DNA of 64,000 bases from Longimicrobium sp. (GCA_036377595.1 DASUYB010000124.1:1-64000), one strand, 5' to 3'. Shown: positions 54,601 through 63,162, counted from the first letter of the stretch. Program-made: numbers and translations. Notes: a model not told the origin generated them from the letters alone.

Positions 54601-55303
54601 CTTCCTGCGCTACGAGCTGGACCAGTACCTCGATGGGCGGGGATTCGAGGGGCGCGCCGAGGAGCCGCTGGTCCTGGTCGAGAACCAGCAGTACATCTAC
54701 TACAACAAGGGCGCGCTGGCGATGTACGCGCTGCGCGACTACATCGGCGAGGCGGCGGTGAACGGCGCGCTACGGGCATTTCTCGCGGAGTGGCGCTTCC
54801 GCGGACCGCCGTACCCCACGTCGATCGACCTCGTCCGCCACCTGCGCGCGGCCACACCCGACTCGCTGCAGTACGTGGTGACGAACCTGTTCGAGCAGGT
54901 GACGCTCTGGGAGAACCGCGCCGTCTCCGCGCGCTCGCGCCCGCTTCCCGGTGGCGGGTACGAGGTGACGCTGACGGTGGAGGCGAAGAAGCTGCTGGCC
55001 GACTCGCTGGGCGCGCAGGAGCCCCTGCGCGTGGACGACTGGGTGGACGTGGGCGTGTTCGCCGGCTCGCGGGTGGCGTACCTCGCGAAGCAGCACCTCA
55101 CGCGCCCGCGCGAGACCTTCCGCATCGTCGTGCCCACGCCCCCGGACAGCGCCGGCATCGACCCGCAGCACAAGCTCATCGACCGCGACCTGAAGAACAA
55201 CGTGATCCGGGTCACGGGCGAGAACGGCTCTCCCGCCCCCGTCCTGCCGCGGCGGCGGCCCACGCCAGCGCGCGCCGATTCCCCGGCCGGGCGGCGGCGA
55301 TGA
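51653..55303 (+). CDS. ABC-2 permease fused to M1 family aminopeptidase
   Basis: This is a 1216-residue fusion. The first ~600 residues hold about a dozen membrane helices in two sets, matching ABC-2-type permeases (VTAAFAGNSVYRDFQTGAYPLFFTTPIKP; GELVWNERESRAAGIHDALPVPTW). The rest is an M1 metallopeptidase: an N-terminal beta domain with WAPQPRITAAALNIDVYP, zinc motif HEVAHQWWGHQ, downstream Glu in LSETLAEYTAL, and a C-terminal part. Such fusions are known in Bacteroidetes and gemmatimonads. The ATPase partner is directly upstream with a GTGA overlap. Its cargo and peptide substrate are unknown. Confidence 0.9.
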   Translation: MITVFRLAWFDLRYQLRRVATWVYFAIFGAIAFTVMAAAGGAFGGDTGSAIMVVNSPMRIARLLLLLSVMGVPVTAAFAGNSVYRDFQTGAYPLFFTTPIKPVSYLAGRWLGAVLANLVCFAGGILGMLLACVWPTVHRDRIGPLHAMDFVLPLALLVVPNLLSTAAIFTTLTALTRRMLPAYVGGVTLLLGWAVSQAFVSLVGDDTVQRLADPFALTTVVKATRYWTVVEQNLSPIPIDGVLVANRAIWVGLGALMFLLGALTFRFRQTGSEGRVPAFRPGIDDAPPPHPLFVPAATRAFTARARLQQLAAETRRSIREVVFNVWFPLLLGICLTFVAIGGTQVGSIYGTRTFPVTYKVLELVTGTFLLFIVVIIAFYAGELVWNERESRAAGIHDALPVPTWVPFLARLFALLAVVLGLQAASMACGMAIQAGYGYFRFEPGLYLRSLFVHQLFGTLLPVVFLALLVQTLVNHKYVGHLVVILVFVGQGLVYFLLGIQHNLLMYGSTPTLVYSDMNGFGHAEGAWAWFALYWLLVGVLLLVIASLFWVRGQETGLRWRLRLARRRLTPGLLGVAAGVMALVAATGGFIFYNTNVLNHFESKKEGERVQADYEKLYKRWEWAPQPRITAAALNIDVYPGTRDVRLRGAYTLVNRTDRRIDSLHVDIPNSLGVRLLAPERPARRVVADSARGYYVFRLATPLAPGDSTRLRFDLRQVNRGFENEPSYQPAVNNGTFFNSQFLPHIGYNAEGELMDEGVRAKYGLRTRPRAANIHDPRARTRNFVSSDADWIAFDVTLGTSAEQTAIAPGYLRRTWREGDRRYFRYTMDAPILNFYAFLSARYAVRRDRWRDVSIEVYHHPPHGYNVARMIRAAKAALDYCTREFGPYQHRQVRILEFPRYGEFAQSFDNTIPYSEAIGFIADVRRDDIDYPYFVTAHEVAHQWWGHQEAPADVQGAAMLSETLAEYTALMVMEKEYGREKIGRFLRYELDQYLDGRGFEGRAEEPLVLVENQQYIYYNKGALAMYALRDYIGEAAVNGALRAFLAEWRFRGPPYPTSIDLVRHLRAATPDSLQYVVTNLFEQVTLWENRAVSARSRPLPGGGYEVTLTVEAKKLLADSLGAQEPLRVDDWVDVGVFAGSRVAYLAKQHLTRPRETFRIVVPTPPDSAGIDPQHKLIDRDLKNNVIRVTGENGSPAPVLPRRRPTPARADSPAGRRR

Positions 55304-56094
55304 TCGGCGCCATCGCGGGAGACGTGATCGGCTCGGTCTACGAGGCCCGTCCGTGCAAGGACCCGGGCTTCCAGCCGCTGGTCGCGGACGATGCGGTGTT
55401 CACCGACGACACGGTGCTCACCGCCGCCACCGCCCAGGCCATCCTGCGCGGCGGCGACTACGCGGCCGCGTACCGCGAATGGGGGCTCAGGCATCCGCTC
55501 GCCGGGTACGGGGGCACGTTCCGCCAGTGGCTGCTCACCCCCGGCGCGGGACCCTACAACAGCTGGGGGAATGGGAGCGCGATGCGCGTCAGCCCCGTCG
55601 CTTGGGCGTTCCACTCGGAGTCGGACGTGCTCCGCGAGGCCGGGCGCAGCGCCGCGGTCACGCACGATCATCCCGAGGGGATCAAGGGCGCGCAGGCGGT
55701 CGCGCTGGCGATCTTCCTGGCGCGCCGCGGGGCGGGGAAGGAGGACATCCGCCGGGAGATCGCGGGCCGGTTCGGCTACGACCTCTCGCGCACGGTGGAC
55801 GAGATCCGGCCCGGGTACGGATTCCACGTCTCCTGCATGAAGTCCGTCCCCGAGGCGCTCGTCGCGTTCCTCGACTCCCGCGACGCGGAGCACGCCATCC
55901 GCCTCGCTATCTCGCTCGGCGGCGACGCGGACACGCAGGCCGCCATCGCCGGCTCCGTCGCAGAGGCGTTCTACCGCGGCATCCCGGAACCGGTGCGTGT
56001 GCCCGTGCTCGAGCGGCTCACGCCGAATCTGCGCGCGGTGCTGGACGAGTTCGAGACGCGATACGTCCGTCCCGCGCAAAGCACATCGCAGTGA
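55300..56094 (+). CDS. ADP-ribosylglycohydrolase family protein
   Basis: The 264-residue protein has both metal-binding signatures of the DraG/ARH fold: FTDDTVLTAATAQA near 33-46 and SLGGDADTQAAIAGSVAEAFY near 207-227. MIGAIAGDVIGSVYEA starts the fold, and YNSWGNGSAMRVSPVAW is typical. Members remove ADP-ribose from proteins, DNA or small molecules. The ATG overlaps the TGA of the M1-permease fusion (ATGA), so all three genes of this run are translationally coupled. Why an ADP-ribose hydrolase sits with an ABC-peptidase unit is not known. Confidence 0.92.
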   Translation: MIGAIAGDVIGSVYEARPCKDPGFQPLVADDAVFTDDTVLTAATAQAILRGGDYAAAYREWGLRHPLAGYGGTFRQWLLTPGAGPYNSWGNGSAMRVSPVAWAFHSESDVLREAGRSAAVTHDHPEGIKGAQAVALAIFLARRGAGKEDIRREIAGRFGYDLSRTVDEIRPGYGFHVSCMKSVPEALVAFLDSRDAEHAIRLAISLGGDADTQAAIAGSVAEAFYRGIPEPVRVPVLERLTPNLRAVLDEFETRYVRPAQSTSQ

Positions 56095-56146
56095 TACCGT
56101 TTCGGCCGATTGACCGTGCACTCCGAATTCCTCAACAGAATTGGCA

Positions 56147-56218
56147 TCACACGGAGGAAACGGAGGTAACGGAGGAACTTCTGTCAGTCCTCCGCTCCCT
56201 CCGTTTCCTCCGTGTGAT
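56147..56218 (+). terminator. period-9 hairpin (copy 6)
   Basis: TCACACGGAGGAAACGGAGG pairs with CCTCCGTTTCCTCCGTGTGA through ACGGAGGNA units. It lies about 52 bases past the stop of the ADP-ribosylglycohydrolase. No strong T run follows. The remaining 56219-56545 holds no recognisable gene. Confidence 0.6.
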
Positions 56219-56545
56219 CCTGAATGCGAAATTGGAAATATGAGCCGTGGGATGATCGTGGGGACGATTCGAAGGGCGCGGTTGTAGATCGTAATCCATC
56301 TTTCCAGCCGATAATCGTCAGCACGATCAATTAATCTGCTTGACTCCGTCCCGGCTCTCCATGAACTTCTGACCCGGGTGCGGGCGTGCTTCGTCGTGGA
56401 GCGCGCCGGAACTCGGCATCTCCCTGACCATCCTGTGCATAGATCCTATTGAGTCGCGGAAGGCAGGATATCCACGGCTCATTTCCGCCGCCGCCCGCGT
56501 GCGTGGGCGGCATGGCTCGGCAACCCACGGCAGGAGGGCGCGTCG

Positions 56546-58018
56546 ATGGCGAACATGGATCGCAGGAGCTTCGTGCTGGCGGCGCTCGGCGGGCTGGGCG
56601 GGGCGGCCCTGTCCGGGTGCGACGACGTGCCGCGCATCTTCGGCCCGCAGACGGGGCTGCTTGCGGACGTGGATGCGGCGGGCATCCACATCCGGCAGAA
56701 CATCTACTGCCTGGGCGACACGCACCCGGACCTGGTGGCGTACCGCAACGCCATCACCACCATGAAGACCTGGCCCGCCACCTTCCCCACCAGCTGGATG
56801 GCGCAGGCCAACATCCACGGTACCAGCAGCCCCCCGCCGGGGATGCTGGCCAACCTCTGCCAGCACGGGAACTTCTTCTTCCTCTCCTGGCACCGGATGT
56901 ACCTCTACTACTTCGAGCGCATCATCCGCTGCGTGTCGGGGCAGCCGAACTTCGCGCTCCCGTTCTGGGGCTACACGCCGTCGGGGACGCGCAACCTTCC
57001 CAAGCCGTTCCGCGTGCCGGCCGATCCGTCGAACGTGCTGTACGAGTCCAGCCGCGACCCCAGCGTCAACGCCGGCAACCCGCTCTCCGCGGGCATCGTG
57101 GATCCGGGCGTGGCGCTGGCGCAGATCGCGTTCAACAGCTTCTCGTCGCTGCTGGAGGGCACGCCGCACGGCGCGGTGCACGTGGCCGTGGGCGGGCTGA
57201 TGGGGTTCGTCAACACCGCGGCGCAGGACCCCATCTTCTGGCTGCACCACGCGCAGATCGACCGGCTGTGGAACGTGTGGCTGGCCATGGGCGGCGGGCG
57301 GGCGAACCCCACCGATCCCACCTGGCTGAACACGAGCTGGGAGTTCTACGACGAGTTCGGCCACATCGTGAAGCTGACCGGCGCGCAGGTGGTGGACACC
57401 GCCATGCAGCTTTGCTACCGCTACGGCTCGGTCCCCTGCCTGACGGTGGCTACGCCGGAGACGCTGGCCTACCAGCCCGACGGATCGACGATGATGGTGC
57501 TCGACCCCATCCGCTCGCGCCCGGTGCTTCCCGACCCGATCCCCGTCGGCGTGCAGGGGCCGGTCACGCTGGCGTCGAACCCCGTGCAGGTGACCATCCC
57601 CGTCTCCGCCGACGGACAGAAGGCGCTGCAGGCGTTCGCGAACGACTCGAACGGCGGCAACGCGCTGATCGTGCAGCTGGACGACATCTCGCTGCAGCAG
57701 CCGGCGCGCATCTACTACGAGGTGTACGCCGACCTCCCGTCGGGGACGACGGACACGGCTTACACGAGTCCGTACTTCGTCGGTAACCTCGACTTCTTCG
57801 GCATCGGGCAGCAGATGACGGGGATGGCGATGCCGGCCTCGCGGCGCCTCAGCCTGACGCGCGTGTACGCGTATCTCCGCAGCCGCAACCTGTGGTCGGA
57901 CAAGGAGGTGCGGCTGACCTTCGTCCCGCGCGGCAATACCGAGGACCAGGTACCGGCGCAGCGATTGGGTGGCGCCGCGCAGGCCACCATCGGCAAGGTG
58001 ACGCTGCGCATCGAGTGA
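56546..58018 (+). CDS. tyrosinase / polyphenol oxidase-like type-3 copper protein
   Basis: This 490-residue exported enzyme has a twin-arginine signal (DRRSFVLAALGG) ending at a lipobox-like LSGC (Cys25). The type-3 copper ligands are clear. CuA: His91 (QANIHG), His107 (CQHGNFFF) and His116 (SWHRMYLYYFE). CuB: His208 and His212 (PHGAVH) and His in PIFWLHHAQIDRLW (about 234). The arrangement is closer to plant polyphenol oxidases than to Streptomyces tyrosinases. The C-terminal beta domain (about 320-490) resembles the shielding domain of plant enzymes. It would oxidise phenols to quinones outside the cytoplasm. AGGAGG upstream fixes ATG 56546. Confidence 0.92.
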   Translation: MANMDRRSFVLAALGGLGGAALSGCDDVPRIFGPQTGLLADVDAAGIHIRQNIYCLGDTHPDLVAYRNAITTMKTWPATFPTSWMAQANIHGTSSPPPGMLANLCQHGNFFFLSWHRMYLYYFERIIRCVSGQPNFALPFWGYTPSGTRNLPKPFRVPADPSNVLYESSRDPSVNAGNPLSAGIVDPGVALAQIAFNSFSSLLEGTPHGAVHVAVGGLMGFVNTAAQDPIFWLHHAQIDRLWNVWLAMGGGRANPTDPTWLNTSWEFYDEFGHIVKLTGAQVVDTAMQLCYRYGSVPCLTVATPETLAYQPDGSTMMVLDPIRSRPVLPDPIPVGVQGPVTLASNPVQVTIPVSADGQKALQAFANDSNGGNALIVQLDDISLQQPARIYYEVYADLPSGTTDTAYTSPYFVGNLDFFGIGQQMTGMAMPASRRLSLTRVYAYLRSRNLWSDKEVRLTFVPRGNTEDQVPAQRLGGAAQATIGKVTLRIE

Positions 58019-58033
58019 TCTAAGAACAACAGA

Positions 58034-58130
58034 AGGTCTCACGCAGAGGCCGCAGAGGTCGCAGAGGAACAGCGTGGGCGAAGAGTTCTCTGCGACCTCT
58101 GCGGCCTCTGCGTGAGATTGGCTGTTTTTC
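58034..58130 (+). terminator. period-9 hairpin (copy 7) with T run
   Basis: GGTCTCACGCAGAGGCCGCA and TGCGGCCTCTGCGTGAGA form the outer stem, with GCAGAGGNC units inside. GGCTGTTTTTCG follows. It starts 15 bases after the tyrosinase-like stop. It fits an intrinsic terminator well. Confidence 0.75.
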
Positions 58131-58485
58131 GTATCTGGGAGATCCGTCCGCACGCGGGCGGCGTAGATGGGGCAAGGGACGTTCGATCCCGATTCTGGCG
58201 CGTGGGTGTCGCTCCGGCCCCTCAAAAGTTTCGTTGACGCCGCGGAGACAACGGGTTAGCGTGCGGATCGAGGGCGGGACGTCGGGGTGGACGCGGAAGG
58301 CATCCGGTTGGAGCCGTGAACTCGTGCGGGCCCCTCCCGTGCGCGAACCGTGTCCGGAGCAATCTACCCCGCGGACGTTCCGGCGCCCGCCCCACATCAC
58401 CTGCTGTAACCATCGCGGCCGGGGGCCCTCCAATCCCCCGGCCGCCGGCGTTTCGTGATCTCCCCCTCATCCCGCGATCTCGCCC
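58131..58485. other. intergenic, with GC hairpin before TPR gene
   Basis: These 355 bases have no gene. CGGCCGGGGG and CCCCCGGCCG (58416-58444) form a hairpin about 40 bases upstream of the next ATG. The promoter was not located. Confidence 0.4.
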
Positions 58486-60099
58486 ATGCTCCGCATCTCC
58501 ATCGCCATCCCCCTCCTCGCCGCGCTCCCGCTGGCCGCGCAGCAGCCCGCCGCGCCCGACTCGGTGCCGCTGTTCGACAACCTGGGCACGCTGCATCACC
58601 CCGTCACCGCCTCGCCCGCGGCGCAGCGGTACTTCGACCAGGGGCTGAGGCTGATGTACGGCTTCAACCACGAGGAGGCGATCAACTCCTTCCGGCAGGG
58701 GGTGAAGCTCGATCCCGGCTGCGCCATGTGCCACTGGGGGATCGCGCTCGCGCTCGGGCCCAACATCAACGCGGCGATGGACCCGGCATTGGAGAAGGAG
58801 GCGGCGGACGAGATCGCCGCCGCGGCCGCGCTGGCGCCGCGGGTGACGGAGGCCGAGCGCGCGTACATCGCCGCGGCGGGACGGCGCTACTCGGCCACGG
58901 CGGGCGCGAACCGGGCCGCGCTCGACTCCGCGTACGCGAACGCGATGCGCGACCTGGCCCGTCGCTATCCCGACGACGCGGACGCGCAGGCGCTGTTCGC
59001 CGAGTCGATGCTGGACCTGAGCCCGTGGGACAACTGGACGCCGGACGGCACGCCGAAGCCGGGGACGCAGGAGCTGGTCGCCGCGCTGGAGGGTGCGCTG
59101 GCCAGGCATCCCGATCACCCCGGCGCCTGCCACTTCTACATCCACGCGGTCGAGGCGTCGCTCCATCCCGAGCGCGCGCTGCCGTGCGCGGAGCGGCTCC
59201 CGTCGCTGATGCCGGGCGCGGGCCATCTCGTCCACATGCCGGCTCATCTCTACATCCGCGTGGGCAGGTACGCGGACGCGACGCACGCCAACGAGCACGC
59301 CGCGCACACCGACCAGGTGTACCTCGCCGACCGGCAGCCGAAGGGGAACTACCCCTTCTACTTCTTCCACAACCTCGACTTCCTGCGCGCGGCCACCACG
59401 TTCGAGGGCCGCAGCGCGGAGGCGATCCAGACGGCGCAGGGGATGGTGGCGCAGATCACGCCCGAGGTGGCGCGGCAGGTGGGGCAGGCGGAGATGGCGA
59501 TGCCGGCGCACGCGCTGACGCTGGCGCGCTTCGGCCGCTGGGCCGACGTGCTGGCCGCGCCCGCGCCGCCGGCGGATCTCCGCTATGCGACCGGCGCCTG
59601 GCGCTACGCGCGCGGGCTGGCGTTCGCCGGGACGGGTCGTTTCGCCGAGGCGATGGTGGAGCTCGACAGCGTGGCCGCCATCGCCGCGGCGATGCCGGCG
59701 GACAGGCTGCTCGGCTTCCACCGCGCGAAGGACCTGCTGGAGGTGGCTCACCACGCGCTGGCGGGCGAGATCGCGCTGCGGCAGGGGCGGGCGGCCGAGG
59801 CGGTGCCGCACCTGGAGATGGCGGTGCGGCTGCAGGACGGGCTGCGCTACGACGAGCCTCAGCCGTGGTACTATCCCGTGCGCCAGTCGCTCGGCGCCGC
59901 GCTGCTGGCCGCGGGCCGCCCCGCCGACGCGGAGCGCGTCTACCGCGACGACCTCGCGCGCAACCCGCACAACGGGTGGTCGCTCTTCGGGCTGGCCGAG
60001 GCGCTGCGCGCGCAGCACAAGGACGACGCCGACGCCCGCCGCCAGTTCGCCGCCGCCTGGCAGCGCGCGGACGTGACGCTGACCTCGTCGCGGTTCTGA
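58486..60099 (+). CDS. secreted TPR-like protein with CxxCH motif
   Basis: This 537-residue exported protein has a short signal peptide (LLAALPLAAQ). A helical-repeat array follows, starting AAQRYFDQGLRLMYGFNHEEAINSFRQGVKLDP. CAMCHWGIALALGPNIN at 79-95 is a family hallmark; here it makes a CxxCH, the c-type heme-attachment sequence, although relatives often have other residues and the motif may not bind heme. Further conserved parts are HPDHPGACHFYIHAVEAS, HLVHMPAHLYIRVGRYADA and DDLARNPHNGWSLFGLAEAL. This protein type is common in gemmatimonads and acidobacteria; its function is unknown. A period-9 hairpin follows. Confidence 0.82.
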   Translation: MLRISIAIPLLAALPLAAQQPAAPDSVPLFDNLGTLHHPVTASPAAQRYFDQGLRLMYGFNHEEAINSFRQGVKLDPGCAMCHWGIALALGPNINAAMDPALEKEAADEIAAAAALAPRVTEAERAYIAAAGRRYSATAGANRAALDSAYANAMRDLARRYPDDADAQALFAESMLDLSPWDNWTPDGTPKPGTQELVAALEGALARHPDHPGACHFYIHAVEASLHPERALPCAERLPSLMPGAGHLVHMPAHLYIRVGRYADATHANEHAAHTDQVYLADRQPKGNYPFYFFHNLDFLRAATTFEGRSAEAIQTAQGMVAQITPEVARQVGQAEMAMPAHALTLARFGRWADVLAAPAPPADLRYATGAWRYARGLAFAGTGRFAEAMVELDSVAAIAAAMPADRLLGFHRAKDLLEVAHHALAGEIALRQGRAAEAVPHLEMAVRLQDGLRYDEPQPWYYPVRQSLGAALLAAGRPADAERVYRDDLARNPHNGWSLFGLAEALRAQHKDDADARRQFAAAWQRADVTLTSSRF

Positions 60100-60116
60100 T
60101 TTTCCGAACGGAATGA

Positions 60117-60192
60117 CCTCACGCGGAGACGCGGAGGCGCGGAGAACTCACTGCAGCCCTGGGTTCTCCGCGCCTCCGCGTCTCCGCGTGAG
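60117..60192 (+). terminator. period-9 hairpin (copy 8)
   Basis: CCTCACGCGGAGACGCGGAG and CTCCGCGTCTCCGCGTGAG are the arms. It begins 18 bases after the TPR gene's stop. No T run follows closely. Confidence 0.6.
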
Positions 60193-60269
60193 CCAATCAG
60201 TTGAGCTTCTTCTGCACGCAACGGTAGATTCCGCCGCTCTGGCCTGGTCTCCCCCGGGTATGCGGTGAC

Positions 60270-60719
60270 ATGGACGAGCATGCGATCACCGACTGGATCC
60301 TCCGCTCGTTACCGGGCGTGGAGACCACGTCCGCGCTGGGCTACACCTTCTTCTTCCATGGCGCGGACCGGAGGCTGCCGTTCGCGACGATCGCCACCGC
60401 GGACAACGAGTACGACCGCGCGTCGAATCTCGATCGCCCGGGCGTGTTCCGGCTGAACGTGGGCGTCGGCCGGGAGTCGTACCTGTCGCGCTTCGGCCCG
60501 AAGCCGCCCCGCTCCGGCCCCAGGGGGGTGGTGGACACCGGCCACGACTTCACCGCGCTCGACCAGCTGATGCCGCATCCCGTCTACGCGCCGCAGTGGT
60601 GGGTGTGCGTGCTCAACCCCGGCGACGAGACCTTCGCCGCCGTGCAGCCGCTCCTGCGCGAGGCCTACGAGCGCGCCGTCCAGCGCCACGACCGCGCCGC
60701 CGCTCGCGAGAAGGAATAG
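60270..60719 (+). CDS. DUF6194-like protein
   Basis: This 149-residue cytoplasmic protein shows FRLNVGVGRESYLSRFG, a Gly/Pro spacer, then TGHDFTALDQLMPHPVYAPQWWVCVLNPG and LLREAYERAVQRHDRA. This is the pattern of DUF6194 proteins, which are small, widespread in actinobacteria and of unknown function. The conserved His in the HPVY block may be functional. It stands between a period-9 hairpin and the CCCTCTCCCTGG repeat. Confidence 0.75.
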   Translation: MDEHAITDWILRSLPGVETTSALGYTFFFHGADRRLPFATIATADNEYDRASNLDRPGVFRLNVGVGRESYLSRFGPKPPRSGPRGVVDTGHDFTALDQLMPHPVYAPQWWVCVLNPGDETFAAVQPLLREAYERAVQRHDRAAAREKE

Positions 60720-60742
60720 CGCAGTTCGCGAAGCCGCGTGGG

Positions 60743-60818
60743 CCCTCTCCCTGGCGCTTCGCGCCTGTCCCTCCCCCAAAACCGACTGGGGGAGGGACTT
60801 GGGCTCGCTTCGCTCGCG
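60743..60818. repeat. CCCTCTCCCTGG block, third copy
   Basis: It is nearly identical to 8786-8861 and 11093-11168, including CTGGCGCTTCGCGCCTGTCC and the palindrome around AAAACCGACT. Here it lies between convergent genes (60270 + and 60843 -), alone, without the rest of the duplicated spacer. Confidence 0.75.
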
Positions 60819-60842
60819 ATTGTTCGATGGCCGCCGTCCGCC

Positions 60843-61868
60843 TCACCACTCCGTCCGCGGCTCCAGCTCCATCGCCTCCGCCAGCAGCTCGTACGAGCGG
60901 CAGCGCGCGGCGAACTCGTGCGTCACCGTCACCGCCAGCAGCTCGTCCACGCCGCAGTGGTCGGCCACGCGGAGGAGCTCGCCGCGCACCTCGTCCGGCG
61001 TGCCGGCCACGAGCCGCGCCCCGTCCTGCCCCAGCGGCGGCGCCTGCCACCCGGGCTCCAACTCCGCCAGCGCCTCGTCGGGCGAGGGGATGCCGCGGTC
61101 GTAGCCGCGCATGATCCGCCGCCGCCACAGCTCGATCCCCGACGCCAGCCGCCGCGCCTCGTCCTTCGTCTCCGCGCAGGTGACGCCGACGGCCACGCTC
61201 GCCCGCGGCTCGCCGAGCGCTGGCGACGGGCGGAAGCGCTCGCGGTAGGCGCGGACGAACGGCGCCGCGTCGATCCCGCTGATGAACTGAGCGAACGAGT
61301 ACGACGCGCCCAGCTCCGCGGCGATGTAGCCGCTGTCGCCGCCGGAGCCGAGGAGCCACACGTCGGGCACCGACTCGCCGCGCGGCATGGCGCGCACGCG
61401 GCCCCAGGGGTGCGCGCTGCGGTCGAAGGTGTTGCCCAGCCAGCCGGCGAAATCTTCCACCTGGTGCGGGAAGGCCTCGATGGGCAGCGCGCCGCGCCCG
61501 TACTGCAGCGCCTGCACGGTGCGCATGTCGCCGCCGGGCGCGCGTCCCACGCCCGCGTCGATGCGGCCGGGAAAGAGCGTGGCCAGCACGCGGAACTGCT
61601 CGGCCACCTTGAACGGCGAGTAGTGCGTCAGCAGCACGCCGCCGGTGCCCACCCGCATCTCGCGCGTGGCGGCGGCCACCATCGGCAGCAGCACCTCGGG
61701 CGCCGAGCCGGCGAACGAGTTGGTGCTGTGGTGCTCGGCCAGCCAGTAGCGGCTGAATCCCAAGCGCTCGCACAGGCGCGCCAGCTCCAGCGTCTCGCGC
61801 AGCGCGTCGGCGCCCGTGCCGCCCGTCCGCACCGGCGACTGGTCCACCACCCCGATCTTCAGCGGCAT
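60843..61868 (-). CDS. LLM class flavin-dependent oxidoreductase (LuxA-like)
   Basis: This 341-residue protein is of the bacterial luciferase-like monooxygenase superfamily: MPLKIGVVDQSPVRTGGTG, RYWLAEHHSTNSFAGSAPEVL, RVGTGGVLLTHYSPFKVAEQFRVLATLFPGRIDAGVGRAPGGD and VWLLGSGGDSGYIAAELGASYSFAQFI. These match the FMN-dependent group known as MsnO8-like, which lack the full luciferase partner subunit. The substrate is unknown. The ATG at 61868 begins the usual short N-terminus; upstream in-frame ATGs lead into unconserved sequence. Confidence 0.9.
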   Translation of the reverse strand: MPLKIGVVDQSPVRTGGTGADALRETLELARLCERLGFSRYWLAEHHSTNSFAGSAPEVLLPMVAAATREMRVGTGGVLLTHYSPFKVAEQFRVLATLFPGRIDAGVGRAPGGDMRTVQALQYGRGALPIEAFPHQVEDFAGWLGNTFDRSAHPWGRVRAMPRGESVPDVWLLGSGGDSGYIAAELGASYSFAQFISGIDAAPFVRAYRERFRPSPALGEPRASVAVGVTCAETKDEARRLASGIELWRRRIMRGYDRGIPSPDEALAELEPGWQAPPLGQDGARLVAGTPDEVRGELLRVADHCGVDELLAVTVTHEFAARCRSYELLAEAMELEPRTEW

Positions 61869-62496
61869 CCGGATCTGCGTCCACGTGAGGATGATTCTGC
61901 GCCGGCGGCAAGCTGTGCGGCGCGGGAAGGCTCCGCAACCGATGAACTGCGGGATTCGGGCGTGTTTGGCGCCGAGACGCCAAAACGGGCTGCGCGCGCG
62001 GTAGGCAACGATACTACCGTTGCCAACCGCGCCGGGCCGCCGCCGCGCCCGGCATCCCCACGTCCCTCGGCATCCCCGCGCGCGCGGCGCCGTCCCGGCC
62101 CTCCGGGCGCGCATCCCTCACGCAGTCGCCATCCCCCCCCGATCCCCTTCCGCCACCCGCCCGGCCGAACCGGTGCAGGTCCGCTGTCGCGCCGCGAGGC
62201 ATCCCCGATCCCCCTCGACACGCTCCGGCCACGCTGGCGCGGATCGTCCCCGATCACCCCCGTTTCTCCGTCATCCGCTTGCCTTCTCGCGTTCCCGCGA
62301 GAGACCGGAGGCGGAGTTGATCGCCCCGTCCGCGGACGCGTGGGCGAGGCTTGTTCCGATACCGGAACGGCCCCGGAGGTGCTGTCCTGCTGGGAATGGA
62401 ACTTGCGCCCGGCACCGCGCGGCGGCGGTCGAGTGCGCACCCGCCGCCGCGCCTCAGGATCCGGCCGCGCACCCCAACGTTCGGAGGAATTCAGCC
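61869..62496. other. long divergent spacer
   Basis: This spacer is 628 bases long. It contains small palindromes: GGCAACG/CGTTGCC at 62004-62024 and GTTCCG-ATAC-CGGAAC at 62350-62365. Most of it is CCCC/CGC-rich low-complexity DNA with frames open on several strands but no codon pattern of a gene. GGAGGA at 62483-62488 is the ribosome site of the next gene. Confidence 0.4.
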
Positions 62497-63162
62497 GTGG
62501 GCCTCACCCGGAACACGTCGCGTGCAATGCAGCGGCAGGTGGACCTGGCCACCGCCGTGGCGCAGGAAAAGCTGCTCGACACCCACGTCCGCCACGTCCT
62601 GGCGTTCGTGGAGCTGGTGCACGACCAGCTCCCGTTCGACGCCGCCCTCGACATCTACGCCCGCATCCTGCGCCTCAACCCCGAGCAGGCGCGCAACGTC
62701 GGCAGCCGCGCCTTCGCCGAGCTGGGGCGGCGCGGCCTGGTGGCCGGCGGCGGCCACGGCGAGGTCACGCTGATGGAGGACGACGCCGCCGACCACGAAG
62801 ACGCGCGCCGCCCCGCGCCCGACGACAGCGGGCGCTTCGAGCAGGTGTTCTCGCGCGTGCGCCGCCGCATCCGCGGCCGCGTGCAGGACGACCTGCGCCA
62901 CCGCATCAACCTGGCCGCCGCCCGCGCCGAGGACGACCTCTTCGAGCGGCACGTGGAGAACGCGCTGGAGTTCGCCCGCGCCCTCCAGGCCGAGGTGCCG
63001 CTGCACGAGGCCGTCGACCTGTACCTCGAGATCATGTCCGTTCCCGACGGCGTGTCGGACGTGGTCTTCAACCGCGCGCTCCGCCACGTGGCCGACGGCG
63101 AGCTGCCGCCGCTCGAGGGCGCCGCGCACGCCGCCGGGGTGGCGGCGTCGACCGCGGCCTGA
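62497..63162 (+). CDS. duplicated helical-domain protein, unknown function
   Basis: This 221-residue cytoplasmic protein starts at GTG 62497 with GGAGGA at eight bases. It is almost all helical and consists of two related halves. Residues about 14-76 (LATAVAQEKLLDTHVRHVLAF, LPFDAALDIYARILRLNPE) match about 132-195 (LAAARAEDDLFERHVENALEF, VPLHEAVDLYLEIMSVPDG) position by position. An acidic/charged linker (EDDAADHEDARRPAPDDS) and an Arg-rich stretch separate them. No known domain. The internal duplication suggests a scaffold or pseudo-dimer. Confidence 0.65.
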   Translation: MGLTRNTSRAMQRQVDLATAVAQEKLLDTHVRHVLAFVELVHDQLPFDAALDIYARILRLNPEQARNVGSRAFAELGRRGLVAGGGHGEVTLMEDDAADHEDARRPAPDDSGRFEQVFSRVRRRIRGRVQDDLRHRINLAAARAEDDLFERHVENALEFARALQAEVPLHEAVDLYLEIMSVPDGVSDVVFNRALRHVADGELPPLEGAAHAAGVAASTAA

